Made by a program: the position numbers and the translations under genes
In this document: positions 11,175 through 24,420 of the stretch, in pieces
How positions within the stretch are numbered: position 1 is the stretch's first letter
Layout: the number at the start of each line of letters is the position of its first letter
Notes under the pieces: generated by a model
Databases searched by the model: none
Told to the model about the DNA's origin: nothing
Seen by the model: the letters and a program-made list of their open reading frames with translations, nothing else
NCBI RefSeq assembly: GCF_029873635.1
Contig: NC_080421.1
Span: 41,521,120-41,585,119 of the forward strand
Direction: 5' to 3'
Length of the DNA: 64,000 bases
DNA from: Malania oleifera
Lineage: Eukaryota; Streptophyta; Magnoliopsida; Santalales; Ximeniaceae

Positions 11175-13317
11175 TGTTGGAATTGGTGTATTCCCAAAAG
11201 GGGGGGTGAATTAGGTATCTAAAAAATTTATTCCTAGGTTCAATTCAAATCCACAATCGCTATCACTCAACCTAAGATCTGTCTAAGCAAATACCAATTT
11301 CCTAACAATGTAAAACTGAGCAGATAAATAAACAGATTCAGCAGGCTCAGTATTTCCCAATAATTCTCAATAATGAAAACATTAACATTCAAGTACAGAA
11401 ATTAAATTGCAAAAATTAAAATCAAACACAAGAAATGTTATCGGGGTTTGGCCAAACTTGCCTACGTCCCCGTCTCAAGATCACAAGTAAGAGGATTCCA
11501 CTAATGCTAGCTTAATGGGTGGAGTGGCATCAATTATAACACCTTATTAGTATGATGCACCTAGTTCTCTTAACCGGGTCTGAACCAGTTCGGTACTCAC
11601 CTAACCAAGTCTGAGCAATTCGAGACTATTCACAGGGCTAGTCTCCCTCTTTTGACAACCCGTCGAGAATACAATCAAATAACAATATTTGTGTACAAAT
11701 ATAATGCTTCTAATACAAGCAAATGATGTACAACAATATGCTCAATACACTCTTATATGATAAAGATTTATGCTCAGTAGAGTTTATGTGAATAAGTGTA
11801 TCTCTCAAAAGAAAGTATATGAGATATGTGAGAGATAATAATCTTTGAGTTGAAAGAAATTTATATTAAGAACACTTCAAAGATCTAATGCGTGCAATAA
11901 AATCTCCAAAATGTTTTCAAGATAAAGTCTAGGAGATGTTGTATATGGCTTACAAAAATTAATTTTAGCAATATGCACAAGAAGAGCTCGTAAGTCTTGT
12001 AATCAATATGCCAAAAGACTCATAATCAATTAAGAGATTTTTCCAACGAAAGTTTATCAATATGAAATAATATGGAAAAATCTCAAAGCTAACTCTCAAA
12101 AGGGTTTTTCAAAATTTATAAGTATGAGAGAGTATTAGCTTAGAACTGATATATGAATAGGCATGCAACAATAAAACCAAACACTCTTCAAGTTACAATG
12201 AGTTTGCAAATGAAGAGGACAAGCAAATAGAACTCTCTTCTTTTAAAATAAGTTTGTAATAAAAATAAGAGGGAGTATAAGTGTATGCTTGATTTTGAAA
12301 TAATATGCAATAAAAGCACAAAGAAATTTTGAGAGAAAATCTGGTTAATCTTATGTCTGATAAAGTTGCTAATCAAAACAAATGAGAGAGTATTTATAGG
12401 TTTTTCAAAAAATATAACCATTGGGGACACGACTGGTATTTTTGAAAAGTTTAATTAAAAATTAATCCTGATTACTCACGGTAAAAAATAAAGAACCAAA
12501 GAGGTTCGGTTGCCCGATGCTTAGAGTATGTCGCCCGAACAGACACGGAAATTTTTCCTTTTAAGTTAGGTTCGGTTGGCTGTGCACAGTACCGATCGGC
12601 CGAACCAAAGCAATTTTCCAAACCTTCGTAGGTTCGGGCACCAGTGAGTATTGGCCGGTTTGCCAAGTGGATAAGGTCGGTCGACCGAGGTATTTTTGAA
12701 CTGAATAATCGGTCACCTAGGGATGGTAGAAAAATTTAGCTTTTAAGGTTGGTCAACCGTGGAAGTTTAGTTCAAAAGTCGTTTGATCGCCCGAGCCAAG
12801 TCAAAGATTTGACTTCTGATCGGTTTGGTCAATTGAGGCGTTTATAACCCCATGGGTCGGTCGATTGAGGCTTTTTAACTAAGCCAAAAAATCAAGCGTC
12901 GATCAACTGAAATCTTTGTAAGCCCTGATTTTGACCTTCAACTTATTCAACCATGTGTGAATAAGTTATAGCATTTTGTGGTAAGGTTTTAGGGTCCTAT
13001 TAATCAGTATATGATCTTTTGTATCTTGATCATTCAACCCATATCATGCATGAGATGCAAATATTATAAACCATAATATTACAAACCCAACTAAACTAAA
13101 TGCAATTACAATTTGAAAGATTTGTCTTCATTCCTTTTGCACTTCATATAGCCATGTCATGCGCCAAGTGATGTTGAATTTCAGCTCCTCATGGCTTCTA
13201 TGTTATCCTTACCATCCATGCATGCAAAGTGATAATCCTGCTCACATTCTCAATGCACAGGTGAGATACTTTGTATTTATCATTATCAAAATAAGATAGG
13301 ACTCAAAAAAGTCAACA
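11175..13317 (-). repeat. 3' LTR of the minus-strand S element
   Basis: On the plus strand it reads TGTTGGAATTGG...AAAGTCAACA, 2143 bp. It holds a GGTCGACC-type array (about 12505-12905) and, on the minus strand, a TATAAATA box near 12390-12400, downstream of the array. The short minus-strand frames at 12188-12666 lie in U3/R and are not genes. Confidence 0.85.
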
Positions 13318-13335
13318 ATCTCCTCCTTTTTGATG
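13318..13335 (-). other. Polypurine tract next to the 3' LTR
   Basis: Minus strand reads ATCAAAAAGGAGGAGAT immediately before TGTTGACT. This is the usual SIRE-type plus-strand priming site, and it fixes the orientation of the element. Confidence 0.75.
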
Positions 13336-15938
13336 ATGACAAATACAAATGCAAAAATGGAAAAAGCCAAAGAGGGCTCCCCCTAAGAATATGCACAATT
13401 TCAAAATTTCAATGCATATCAAGCATATTTAGAAAGGAAGACATTTCAAATACAAAATGCATTCAAGTTTGTCATTTAAGCTCAAGTATCAAGAGTGCCC
13501 AATTTTGCAAGTGTATTTCTCCCACTTTTGGCATTAGCAAAAAGGGTTAAGTTAAGAAAAAGAACTCCCCTCTTAAAAAATATTTACCCCCTATTTAACA
13601 TTTAAGCACAACAAAAATTCTCCCCTTTTTATCATATAGTATTTTGGGCATTAAAACACTTTTAAAGATATAGCATTTAGGCACAAAAGCAAGAAAAAAA
13701 AAGATATGTCACATGTAAAATTATTTCTTGCCAAATAAAAAATATATATGTAAATAAATATATATGTATATATATAAATATATATATCTCCCTTATGATA
13801 TTGTCAAGAAATACTAGGGGTGCTTGCTAAAAAAGAAACTTTAAAGATCATGCAAGCAATATTTTTCTAGTTTAGTATTTTAAGCATGTTCATAATATAA
13901 CTAGAAAACTCCAACCATATAGATCTGAAGATATTAGACAAATTCAAAATAGGGATCATATGGCAAACCAAGGAACTATGGCTAAGCAAACAATTTTTAA
14001 TAAAAAATTTCAATAAAATTCACATTTAATCACAAGCCAAAGGAATTTTAAAAACATATCTAAGCCTAACATGTTGGTGAGCATAACGAGATAGAAATTT
14101 GTTTTTAGATACTCCTCCTTTCGATTAGAATCCTAACTTAGATGCAATAAACAGCTTATACCAGTTAAAGACTAATTTCATTATGCTTAGTAGTATAAGC
14201 CATCATTTTGAATCTTTTAAACCAACCATAATGACTATTAATCAACTACATTATGATCAGTACAATCGTCCCTATAGGCTGCAAGTGCATTAGAAAGTAT
14301 ATATTATGACATACAATAATGTTCATAACAAAGAACAATCCATATCAAGTTATGAAGCTTTAAGAGCTGGATATAATGCTCGTGATTCTCTGAAGAGCCT
14401 CAATATTTCAAAAGAAACGAAAATGATGCATATGGGTCCTTTATGTTCTTTCTATAGGAAAGGTGCTTAGCTTTCTAAATACCTGATGATTATGTAAGGA
14501 TGAAATTCAAAATTTTTAGTTTTCACTCATCCTTTCAAAAAGATTTCAACATTAATTTTATCATAATCATCTATGTACAAGGTTTTATTTTGAAAAAATT
14601 TTGTCCAAGTGTTGACAGCATGTCGTCTGTAAATTGGACATTTTTCCATAAATCTGTACCTGATTGATGGTTGCTTTCAACAAAATATTCATATAAAGCA
14701 TGCAACAACCTCAATTCCACTACCAACATGCAATTCACATCACTGCATCTGCCATGCAAAAGACTTTCAATTCAAGCATGCATCTAGTAGTAATCAATAG
14801 TTCATAAAAAAAAAGTTATCCATCAAAGATATTTAACCAATCAGTATGCTATGGATAGTAATTTGCAATGCGTTTATCATAAGGGCATATGGATATAAAT
14901 ATCATGAGAGCATTCAAAGTATATAACCATGAAATGGAAATGCTCCCCCCCCCCCCTTTGAGTTTATGCACTTATTCATTTTATGCCATTTTGAATTTTC
15001 AAATTTTTAGCCAAGTGTTTTAAGATTTTCAATGATTTAATCTTGACGATGAATGCTTTAGGCTGATTAGACCAAAAAGTCACAATGAATATTCGTTTAG
15101 ATGTGATAAGCCTATGTCTGCCTCCCTTTTTTTATGATCTTCAAAACATGAGAGGCACAAGATCGAATGGCTTTGAATTTTAACTACATGCGCATAGGTT
15201 TCTTTCAAATTTCATTTTATCATCTAGATTTGAAACCTAGTGCAACCACTTAAGCCATTCAACATCATTTGAAGCTCTAAAAGATTTGATTGAAGTTTGA
15301 GAGCTTGTAGGAAAATTGAATACTCTTAAGGATTAAATTTCTATTAAGTTCAGAAGAGTCTTTTGATACTAGCAGGGCATTACACAAGATAAGCATTCAA
15401 ACGAATATGTCCTAACTTATTTTGGCAAAGAGCATTATGGAGAATATGAATAACTAGTAATTGACGCTCTTTTATGATTGGATTATATCCTTTAGATATA
15501 ATTACTATTTGGAATAAGGATACGAACCAAGGAATACATAAAATCTCTACCTGATGTGATCGTGGTATGGTAAAGATTTCTTGTGGACGACATAAACCAA
15601 AATTAGAGGATTCAAAAATTAAAGTCAAAAGGAAACTTTTATGATATCTAGATGAAGACTTGATTCCCTTAGTGGATGCCCCTAATTTGGTTGAGAAAGG
15701 ATGTCTTCTGATGAGTTCTCAATTCATTAGTCATTTGTGATCAACAATGCTATAAGCCTGAAGTGATGACTAAACATTTTATTAGGCATTTAAGGCTTTC
15801 AATATGAGTTTAGGATAAGATGTTTAACTAGAAGGATTCATTTCCTAAAACTCAAACTTGTGCAATGGACAGAGTATGCTTAACTTTAGATATTCTGAGT
15901 TAAGCAATTTGAATTATTTACCAAGCAAAAATGCTTTG
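13336..15938 (-). other. 3' internal spacer / env-like region of the S element
   Basis: This AT-rich region between the polypurine tract and the inserted LTR lacks long open frames. On the minus strand, 15380-15628 encodes 82 residues containing SKGYNPIIKERQL and ILHNALCQNKLGHIRLNAYLV-like spacing. That resembles the putative plant transposon (env-like) domain found after pol in SIRE elements, although the match is weak. Blocks from about 14510 to 15130 recur in opposite orientation inside the CACTA element at 39730-40700. Confidence 0.5.
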
Positions 15939-18406
15939 TGCAACGCCCCGAACCCTTAAATCCGGGTCCATCGCGTTATACCTGATAAAATCTCTGATAA
16001 TCCATGATCAACATATATGCAGCGGAAAACATAAACATAATCTCCATATAACATAATACCAAAGTTTACTAGTTCTAACTACCAACCATAATAAATTAAT
16101 CATCCACCTGTATTTAAATATATACATGTCTCCAAAACATTATCCATAAATACCAGTATGTTTCACAACCATCCATATCTTATAAAACTTAAAACATAAA
16201 TCATAAAACATAAAATATACATATCAAAATTAACATAAAAATATACCATTTTCTCTTTCTAATGCTATAAAATCTTGAGCTCTCTAAGCTCGATCTTGAG
16301 GAAATCTTAGAAAAGATAATTTCATATTCGGGTGAGACATATCTCAGTAAGGGAAGAAACAATATATTAAAACAGTGTGTGGCCAACATGAGTTTATATA
16401 ATAACATATTATTTAACATTTGAAAATAATTAACATAATTTCTGAAATCATTCTTTGATCCTAATAAAACACATGCAAAAGATTTAACCCATGAGATTTC
16501 CCGAGGATAGGGGTGATTACTCGTCCATACAAGTAGCACCCCTCTGCTCTGATACATTTAGCAACCCGAAGGTCACAATTTAAGCATACTAGGGCACTCA
16601 TCATACTTAGTAAGCCCTCAAGTGTTGAATTGATCTCGTACTCACGCATTCAACAATAGTTTACCGGCAAAGGCCCTAAGGATAGGGAATTATACCCGCC
16701 TATACAAGTAGGTTCCCTCTGCCCTAGTGCGTTATGCAACTACTGTCACATTTGAAACTACTAGTACACTCGCCTTACTCAACAAGCCCTCAAGCGAAGA
16801 GTATGTCTCTCCCAATCATAACATGTTTAACATACATAGATACTTCTAATATCATAATAAATCATTATTTCCATTGTTATTCAATCATTTATATTCTTTC
16901 ATGTTCTTAACTTAACATTTCCTTGCGTTTCACTTTAAGTGACTCTTTCCCATTTGTATCATTCACATTTCACATTTCATTTCATTGCATTGTCATTCCT
17001 TGTCATTTCATTTCATAACATTTTCATTTCATTCCTTTGTACTACAGCCGCTCTTTAGTCGTCATTAGTTAGTCCACATAGAAATGCGCTAGAATCTGCT
17101 ACAGTTAGTCCACATAAAAATGCGCTAGAATCTGCTAAGCCGACTTTCAGCTATCGTACCTTTACATGGTTGCATTTAACATACACAGGCAACATTGTCC
17201 ATATCATATTTTATTCATAATGTCTTACTTACTTAGTCTGCATCTCATACATTTAACATATATTTGCACAGAATCTCATGCCACACAATTTAACAGTAAA
17301 AATTCATACATATTCCTGTAAAATAGGTTAACCCACATTTAACATTTAATTACTGAAAATACAATTTCCATTTCTTACATAATTATCCATAAAATTCCTT
17401 CCACTTTCTTCAGTTCATTTCCATAAATACATAACTAAATAAGTGGTCCTAGGCTCAGAAATCATAGTTTTACATGGTTGGCATTTTAATAATTCATACC
17501 AAAACATACATATAATATAACATAAATTATTACCTTTAATTTCATAAAATTTGATTTAATATATAATCTCCCCTTACCTAATTTCTTGAATTACGCCAAC
17601 AGGGATCCCAAAAAATACCTGCAGCGCTCACCCGGACCCTGAATCAAAAATCTTAATTCCATTAAATTAACCCTAAATAAAATATTATTTTAATATTTCC
17701 TAGGGCCATAAATTCTAAATAAATAAATATATCCTTAAATTTAGCCAAATTACCAAATTTCTCAAATCTCACTCTCGCTTTGGAGTAGGGCCTAGAAAAC
17801 CTCAATTGGAACTTTACTTATGTCAAATAATGATGATCATGACTAGGACCCCGTGGTGGTGCCTGATCATCGATTTAACAGCAGATTTAATAAGAAATTG
17901 AGAAATTAGGGGAAAGTTGTCTTATCCCAGGAATGGTGCCTACGCCGCTCCCAAGACAAATCCGCTCCAGTAAAAATGTCGGTGGCGGAGCTAAGAATCC
18001 AACGACACCTTCCGTTTTTAGATCGACGTCCGTTAGGCTAACGAAATTGAGAAGAGAGAAAGAGACGGAGACGGAGACTGCGGATGAACGCAGAGAGAAG
18101 CTGGCGCAGGAAGCCAAAGAGGCTTCCTTATCTTTTGTTTCTTTTCTTTCTTTTTTTTTTCTTTTTTTTCTTTTACTTACTTTACATATAACATAATAAT
18201 ATTATATATATATATATATGTATGTATATCATATTATTTATTTAATACATCAGATTTAATAATACTTAATTAATTAATTAATTCATTATAATTTATCTTT
18301 AAATTTTCTATTATTTTTTTATTTAATTAATTTAATACTGTTTAATTAATAAATTAATAATTACACTTAATTTTTTTTAATTAAATTTTTTTTTCGGGTT
18401 ATTACA
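15939..18406 (-). mobile_element. G1 gypsy solo LTR inserted in the S element
   Basis: On the plus strand it runs from TGCAACGCCCCG to CGGGTTATTACA. It is flanked by CTTTG (15934-15938) and TTTTG (18407-18411), with one mismatch. At 2468 bp it shares blocks with the G1 LTRs at 51255-54061 and 57246-60100: the 'caagtaggttccctctgccctagtgcgtta'-like segment near 16706, the 'ggtgagacatatctcagtaag' segment near 16330, and the CCATCGATTTAACAGC / GACGTCCGTTAG leader region. The short frames inside it are not genes. Confidence 0.82.
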
Positions 18407-18599
18407 TTTTGTCCATTTTGAAAGTGGATTTTATTCAATTTTTGTATTGGCTTGCTAATCTTATGATTCTCAGTATGGTAATAGTTTATAGTGAATACAT
18501 ATACTAAGATTTGGAATTTTAAGCACGCACCACTTCCCGAGCCTATAGTCATCACAATTCTTAAACCTAAGAACTAAAAAAGAATTAAATAATTATGTA

Positions 18600-19650
18600 A
18601 TTTCTATTGAAACCATTCTTCCTCATCTCCTATTGGGTTTGCTTTCATGATTACCCACATCATTTCTTTTCCTAAGTCCCTGACACTTCTGGATGAGCAA
18701 GTAAATCGAATGTGCCTTTTTCTTTTACAATGTAAGCAAGTTTTGTAAATACGTGAAAGATTATGCTTACAATTCTTATGATTGCTCATTAAGGCATGAC
18801 TATAGAAATCATATGATAATCCTAATTTATTTTTGAAAAAAATTTTCTTTTTAATTTCTAAGGATTTATTATGATTATTTTTTTCATTTATAACTTTAAG
18901 TGTAGCTCTAGAATAATCATCTATTTCTTTCTCTAAGCAGATAACTTTCAAAACTTTCTCTATCTTTTTCTTCTCAAGGATAGCATGATAATCTTTTAAT
19001 TATTTTAATTGTATAGCTATCCTCTTATTCTCATTTTTCAAAAATGTGTTCTGTTTATTCATCCTAACTAGAAGTTTATGCATTTTAAATAAAGTACATT
19101 CTAGTTCTTTGTTCAAGGGCATGCTTTCATTCGTCAATTCGGCAAATGATTCATCACAAGAATTATTATAATCATTATAATATGAATCATTGCTTGCAAT
19201 AATATCATTAGAAACAATAGATGATTCACAATAAGTTATATCACAGAATTTTTCATAAGAATCATCGCATAAGTTATCAACAGAACTATCATTATATTCA
19301 ATAGATGATTTAGCATATGATATATCACATAATTCAGCAACGAAATCATCTATAGAGGTTGAGATAGGATCATATACATCTATGTTTATTAATGCACTAA
19401 CTCCGTGATTTACCACTTCCAAATCATTTGAGTTTGACACTATCGAAGTGGTGGTCTCCTTCTCTTAGGACTCTCCATATTCTTTTCAAGCTCTTCCCAT
19501 ATATCTTTTGTACTTTTACATGCCATAATCTCATGAAAAATATTAATCTCTAAAGTACAGTATAATAAATCGATGGCATATGAATTCGCATGCAATAAAT
19601 TTGTGTAATTTTCGTTAGCTGGCATACAAATTCCTTTAACAATCACCTGC
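18600..19650 (-). pseudogene. SIRE-like copia gag remnants
   Basis: Three consecutive minus-strand frames follow the primer site. The first (19440-19646) contains FHEIMACKSTKDIWEELEKN, the copia gag capsid signature. The second (19000-19440) is an acidic, Asn/Ser-rich stretch leading into a coiled coil (LNKELECTLFKMHKLL, NTFLKNENKRI). The third (18604-18951) carries a zinc-knuckle pattern CLHCKRKRHIRFTC, which keeps C-x2-C-x4-H-x4-C spacing. The order matches SIRE gag. Frames are broken at about 19440 and 18960, and the first two abut at the same base. Gag would assemble the virus-like particle, but this copy cannot make a full protein. Confidence 0.72.
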
Positions 19651-19826
19651 TAAGCCCTCCAGTCCTTTGATTTTATAAAAACACTCATTTCGAATTTTCT
19701 AGTCAGTGTAGTTTACACCACAAAACAATGGAGGGCTAGTAGGTAGTTGTCCCTCTTCGAATGGGGATACACCAAATTGAACCATTGCGATCTTTTTGCA
19801 AAAAAGCTTAAGTCTAGCGCAACGGG

Positions 19827-19838
19827 GCTCTGATACCA
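19827..19838 (-). other. Primer binding site for initiator tRNA-Met
   Basis: Minus strand TGGTATCAGAGC lies two bases inside the 5' LTR end at 19841. It is the standard copia minus-strand priming site complementary to the 3' end of tRNA-iMet. Confidence 0.88.
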
Positions 19839-19840
19839 AT

Positions 19841-21542
19841 TGTTGGAATTGGTGTATTCTCAAAAAGGGGGGGTCAATTGGGTATTTAAAAATTTATTCC
19901 TAGGTTCAATTCAAATTCACAATCAATATCGCTCAGCCTAGGGTCTATCTAATCAAATACCAATTTCCCAATAATGTAAAACTGACTAGATAAACAAATA
20001 GATACAACAGGCTCAGTATTTTCCAATAATTCTCAATAATGAAAACATGAATATTCAAGTGCTGAAATTAAATTGTGAAAATTAAAATCAAGCACAATAA
20101 ATGTTATCGAGGTTCGGCCAAACTTACCTAGGCCCCCGCCTCAAGCTCACAAGCAAGAGGATTCCACTAAGACTCGCTTAACGAGTGGAGTGGCACCGAT
20201 TACAACACCTTACCAGGATGGCGCACCTAGTTCTCTTAACCGGGTTTGAACCAGTTTGGTGCTCACCTGATCAAGTCTGAGCTATTCGGGACCATAAACA
20301 AGGCTAGTCTCCCTCTTCCAACAACCCATTGGCAATACAACCAGATAACAATATTCCTATATAAATATAATGCTTCTAATACAAGCAAATGATGTACAAA
20401 AGTATGCTCAATACACTCTTGTATGATAAAGATTTATGCTCAGTAGAGTTTATATGAATAAGTGTATCTCTCAAAAGAAAGTATATAAGATATGTGAGAG
20501 ATAATAACCTTTGAGTTGAAAGAAATTTATATTAAGAACACTTCAAAGATCTAATGCATGAAATAAAATCTCCAAAATGTTTTCAAGATAAAGTATAGGA
20601 GAAGTTGGATATGGCTTACAAAAATTAATTTTAGCAATATGCACAAGAAGAGCTCTTGAGTCTTGTAATTAATATGCCAAAAGACTCATAAGCAATTAAC
20701 AAATTTTCCAACCAAAATTTATCAAATGAAATAATATGAAAAATCTCAAAGCTAACTCTCAAGAGGGTTTTTCAAAATGTATGAGTTTGAGAGAGTAGTA
20801 GCTTAGAATTGATATATGAATAGCCACACAATAATAAAACCAAACACTCTTCAAGTTGCAATGAGTTTGCAAATGAAGAGGATAAGCAAATAGAACTCTC
20901 TTCTTTTAAAATAATTTTGTAATAAAAATAAGAGAGAGTATAAGTGTATGCTTGATTTTGAAATAATATGCAATAAAAACACAGAAATTTTGAGAGAAAA
21001 TCTAGCTAATCTTATGTCCGATCAAGTTGCTAATCGGGACAAATGAGAGAGTATTTATAGATTTTTCAAAAAATATAACCATTGAGGACACGATCGATAT
21101 TTTTGAAAAGTTTAATTAAAAAGTAATCATGATTACTCACAATAAAAAATGAAAAACCCGAGAGCTTCAATTGCCCGATGTTTAGAGTCAGTCGCTCGAA
21201 CAGACACAGAAATTTTGCCTTTTAAGTTGGGTTTGGTTGGCTGTGCACAGTACTGGTCGGCCAAACCAAGTCAATTTTCCAAACCTTCGTAGGTTTCGGT
21301 GCCCGTGAGTATTGACCGGTTTGCCGAGTGGATAAGGTCGGTCGACCTAGGTATTTTTAAACTAAATAATCGGTCGCCTAGGGACAGTAGAAAAAGTCAG
21401 CTTTTAAGGTCGGTCGACCGTGGAAGTTTAGTTCAAAAGTTGTTTGGTCGCCTGAGTGAAGTCAAAGATTTGACTTTTGACTGGTTCGGCCGACTGAGGC
21501 GTTTATAACGCCATGGGTCGATCGACCGAGGCTTTTTAACTA
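19841..21542 (-). repeat. 5' LTR of the S element, truncated by a G1 insertion
   Basis: It starts (plus strand) TGTTGGAATTGG and follows the 3' LTR copy base by base with scattered changes. The last shared stretch is GAGGCTTTTTAACTA. The 3' LTR continues AACTAAGCC, while here a G1 LTR begins at 21543. That makes AACTA (21538-21542) the left target duplication of the incoming element. The palindrome array is at about 21170-21535. Confidence 0.85.
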
Positions 21543-21617
21543 TGTAGTAACATGGAAAAAAATTAAGATTAATTATTAATTAAGTCAAGTAATATGATCG
21601 TTATATACATAAGTTAT

Positions 21618-21648
<31 letters not shown>

Positions 21649-22349
21649 ATTTAAGTTATATACATATATAAAATAAGCTAGAAGCTTCCTGAGCTTAAGA
21701 GATTTCAAATTGAAATCTCCATTTGCAATTCCTGCAGACAGAACCCCCCTCCCCCCCAAGCGTAGCTCTCGTCATTCTCTTTCCTTGCTTCCACTCTCTC
21801 TCCTCATTTTCTCAACAAATACTTGGCCAATCAAAAAACAAAAAATAACGTTGGGTTCCATTCTCCGCCGTCGTCAATTTAATCGGAGCGGATTTTTTGT
21901 AGTAGTGTTGTGGGCACCACTCTTGGGGTAAGGTAAACCCACTCTTTCTCCTCAATTTATCTCAAATCTTAAGCCTAATTGACGATCAGACGCCATTTCT
22001 AGGGCCTAACATTGATCCTTATCAATTTAATCGAAGCGGATTTTTAAATTGGGCTTTCCAGACATCAACCCAAGGCTAGGGTAAGATTTAGGAAATTAAG
22101 CAAATTTGATGATTTTGGTAGTTTAATTATTTATTTGGAGTTTATGGGCCTAAGAAATGTTAAAATAGTATTTTACCTAGGGTTGAGTTGATTAAATTAG
22201 GATTTATAAATTCAGGGTTCGTGTGAGCGCCGAAGGCATAGTGTCGGGATCCCTACAGGCGCAGTTTCAGGAAACCAAGTAAGGGGAATATATTAAACTA
22301 GTTATTTTGTAAATTCTACTGGTTAAAATGGAAATTATATGCGTATGTA
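21543..22349 (+). mobile_element. G1 gypsy LTR, left part, cut by a G2 element
   Basis: Starts TGTAGTAACATGG after target site AACTA. It shares with the G1 LTR at 51255 the stretch 'tcaaatcttaagcctaattgacgatc', the 'gcccgggtgagcgccg'-type block (here 22216-22240) and the exon-like 'ggtaagg' spacing. It is interrupted at 22350 by the 5' LTR of a G2 element (left target site ATGTA, 22345-22349). The remainder of this LTR was not found in the window. Confidence 0.7.
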
Positions 22350-24405
22350 TGTAGAAACCCGAACCCAAAAAATAAGGAAATAAATAAGAAAATAAGATAA
22401 GAAAATTTAAAAAGGGAAAATAGCAGGACTTGTTGACGAATCCCTTGTTTTCATCGACGAAATCCCTTTTTTTTCTCATTGACGAAATTTAGGCATTGTC
22501 AACAAAAAGATCATGAATTACAAGAAAATATCAGACTTAAGGTTTGTCGACGAACCCCTCTTTCGTCGACGAATGTCCTTCTACAGTTTGTCGATGAAGG
22601 TTCCATTTCGTCGACGAATTGTGCTGGGTCAAAGGGTTATAAATAGGTTTTAAAATTTCTTCTTGATTAAGAAAACTAAATATCTCTCTCTCAAAACCTG
22701 TGCCCCTCACTCTCTCTCTTCATTTTTTCGTCGTTCGTTGCCTGAATCCACGATCGGAAGCCGCCACGAGGATCTAGGAGCATTTCTTTACAAGTCTAGC
22801 GGAGTGGATTTTTGAACGGGGTCTTTCCAGGCATCACTCCAAAATTGAGGTAAGGGTAAAAATAGGCTATCTATTTAGTATGTGATTAGTTAAATGGGGT
22901 GTATGGGTGAGGGGACGGTTAATGATTGCTGATCTGGGATTTGCGTTTATTAAACTGGGGGAAATATGGTTTCAGGATTTTGAGTTTCGTATCACCATAG
23001 GATGGATTTTATGAGCATTGTAAGAACCTTCTCAGTAAACAAGTAAGGGGATTATATTATGTTAGCTATTTTGTGAAATATGGACCGATTAAAGTGCAGT
23101 ATATGTTTTTGGTAAAATTAAGGTGGGTGGTTTGATCATCTCCTATTTTCTATAAAATGAGTAGTTTAAGTTAAATAAAACCCTGGAGATGCTCATACCC
23201 TGTTTTCAGCAATTTATGTTTTTCCCAATTAGGTTATTTTATTTATGGATAACAAATGAAAATTGTGTGGCATGGGAACAATTTTTAAATGACATATGTG
23301 AGCAAAATGTTTTAACTGATTTTATACTATATGGGATGTGACGGTCGGGGGTGGAGTTTTGATATAACGGTTGGGGGCCAAGTTTTGATATAACGATCAG
23401 GGGCTGAGTTTTACTGAATATTAGGATTTATACGAAATTAGTTATAATACAGTTTTTATTGCGTAAATAACCATATATGATTCTAGAACCCTGTGGATTT
23501 ACGATATGTGATATTGTGAGCACGGTACCATAGCTATATGTGGGTAGTGAGTGCAATCAAACGAGCATGGAAGTGTGATAAGTCGATTGGAGACCTGGGC
23601 CGCAGTGCTACTCCGAGGTTTTTTCCGAGGGGGCCCATTTGTTGTATATCGAGTGACCATAGCTAGGCACAATCGTACTTATAATGTTAGTTTTGATTTA
23701 GCTGCGGAACCGCCGGCTGTGAGTTGAGTCCAGCCTTCGGGCCGCATAGCCTGTCATGGGAGGAAGCATGTCATATGAGTATGTGATAGCGTGATGACGC
23801 TATTTCAGCAGTTCAGGTTGTGTCTTTTATGTATATATGGGCAAATTTACTATAAAAGGGCTATATTGAGCCGAGAGTTTATTATTCAGAAATTATGTAT
23901 TTTCAAATATGTTGATTTGTACAGTTTAAATGTCATTTTCATATACAATTAAATGATGGGATTTTATATTCATACGGGCACTCATGCTAGCCATACACTG
24001 ATAATAATATAGTCCATCTTACTGAGAAGTGTCTCACCCCATTATACAAATTATTTTTCAGGACCTTCAGGGAATCGTGCCTAGCTTACCTCGGGGCTGG
24101 GACTAGACTTTTAGGAGTAGTAATTAGAATTGGTGAGATACTAGATATTTTATTTTTTTATTTTGGGATTGTAATATGTAGACAAATAGTGTAATGTATG
24201 CATGTATTTGGGAATAGTTAGAACTCTGGTAAAGTATTTGGATGTTTTAGAAACCTTTCGCTGTATGGTTTTAATTTTAGTAATGGCAGGCGCACTTGGG
24301 ATTCCCTGGTTAGGGCAGGTTGCATTTATATATGTGTGTGGTATAAGAGAGTATTTATACACTTCATTAGCACTTCGGGCCCACGTGGCGAGTCGGGGAG
24401 CTACA
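22350..24405 (+). mobile_element. 5' LTR of a G2 gypsy element
   Basis: It starts TGTAGAAACCCGAACCC and ends GGGGAGCTACA, followed by a primer binding site. At 2056 bp it matches the minus-strand G2 LTR at 54932-56909 in length and in its first 60 bases. A GTCGAC array is at about 22430-22622, and a TATA box (TTATAAATAGG) sits about 15 bp further on (22636). Confidence 0.82.
22430..22622 (+). repeat. GTCGAC-centred palindrome array, G2 U3
   Basis: This run holds about eight copies related to TTCGTCGACGAA (TTCATCGACGAAA, GTCGACGAACC, TTTCGTCGACGAATG, TTTGTCGATGAAG, TTTCGTCGACGAATT). It ends about 15 bp before the TATA box. Confidence 0.85.
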
Positions 24406-24407
24406 AT

Positions 24408-24420
24408 TGGTATTAGAGCC
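24408..24420 (+). other. Primer binding site, G2 element
   Basis: TGGTATTAGAGCC lies two bases after the LTR end. It differs by one C-to-T change from the tRNA-iMet complement TGGTATCAGAGCC. Confidence 0.85.

Larger units (their letters stand above)
11175..21542 (-). mobile_element. S-family SIRE-like copia element, minus strand, pol-less and interrupted
   Basis: In minus orientation the order is truncated 5' LTR (19841-21542), primer binding site (19827-19838), gag remnants (about 18600-19650), a G1 solo LTR insertion (15939-18406), a long non-coding 3' region (13336-15938), polypurine tract (13318-13335) and 3' LTR (11175-13317). The two LTRs are clearly homologous but differ at many positions, so the insertion is not recent. 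Without the inserted LTR the internal region is only about 4 kb. No integrase, reverse transcriptase or RNase H reading was found, so this looks like a deleted or non-autonomous copy. Confidence 0.8.

Noticed and set aside
19827-19838. Possible tRNA-Met gene fragment
   Set aside because: Only the 12-base primer binding site is present, next to an LTR end. No tRNA body was seen.
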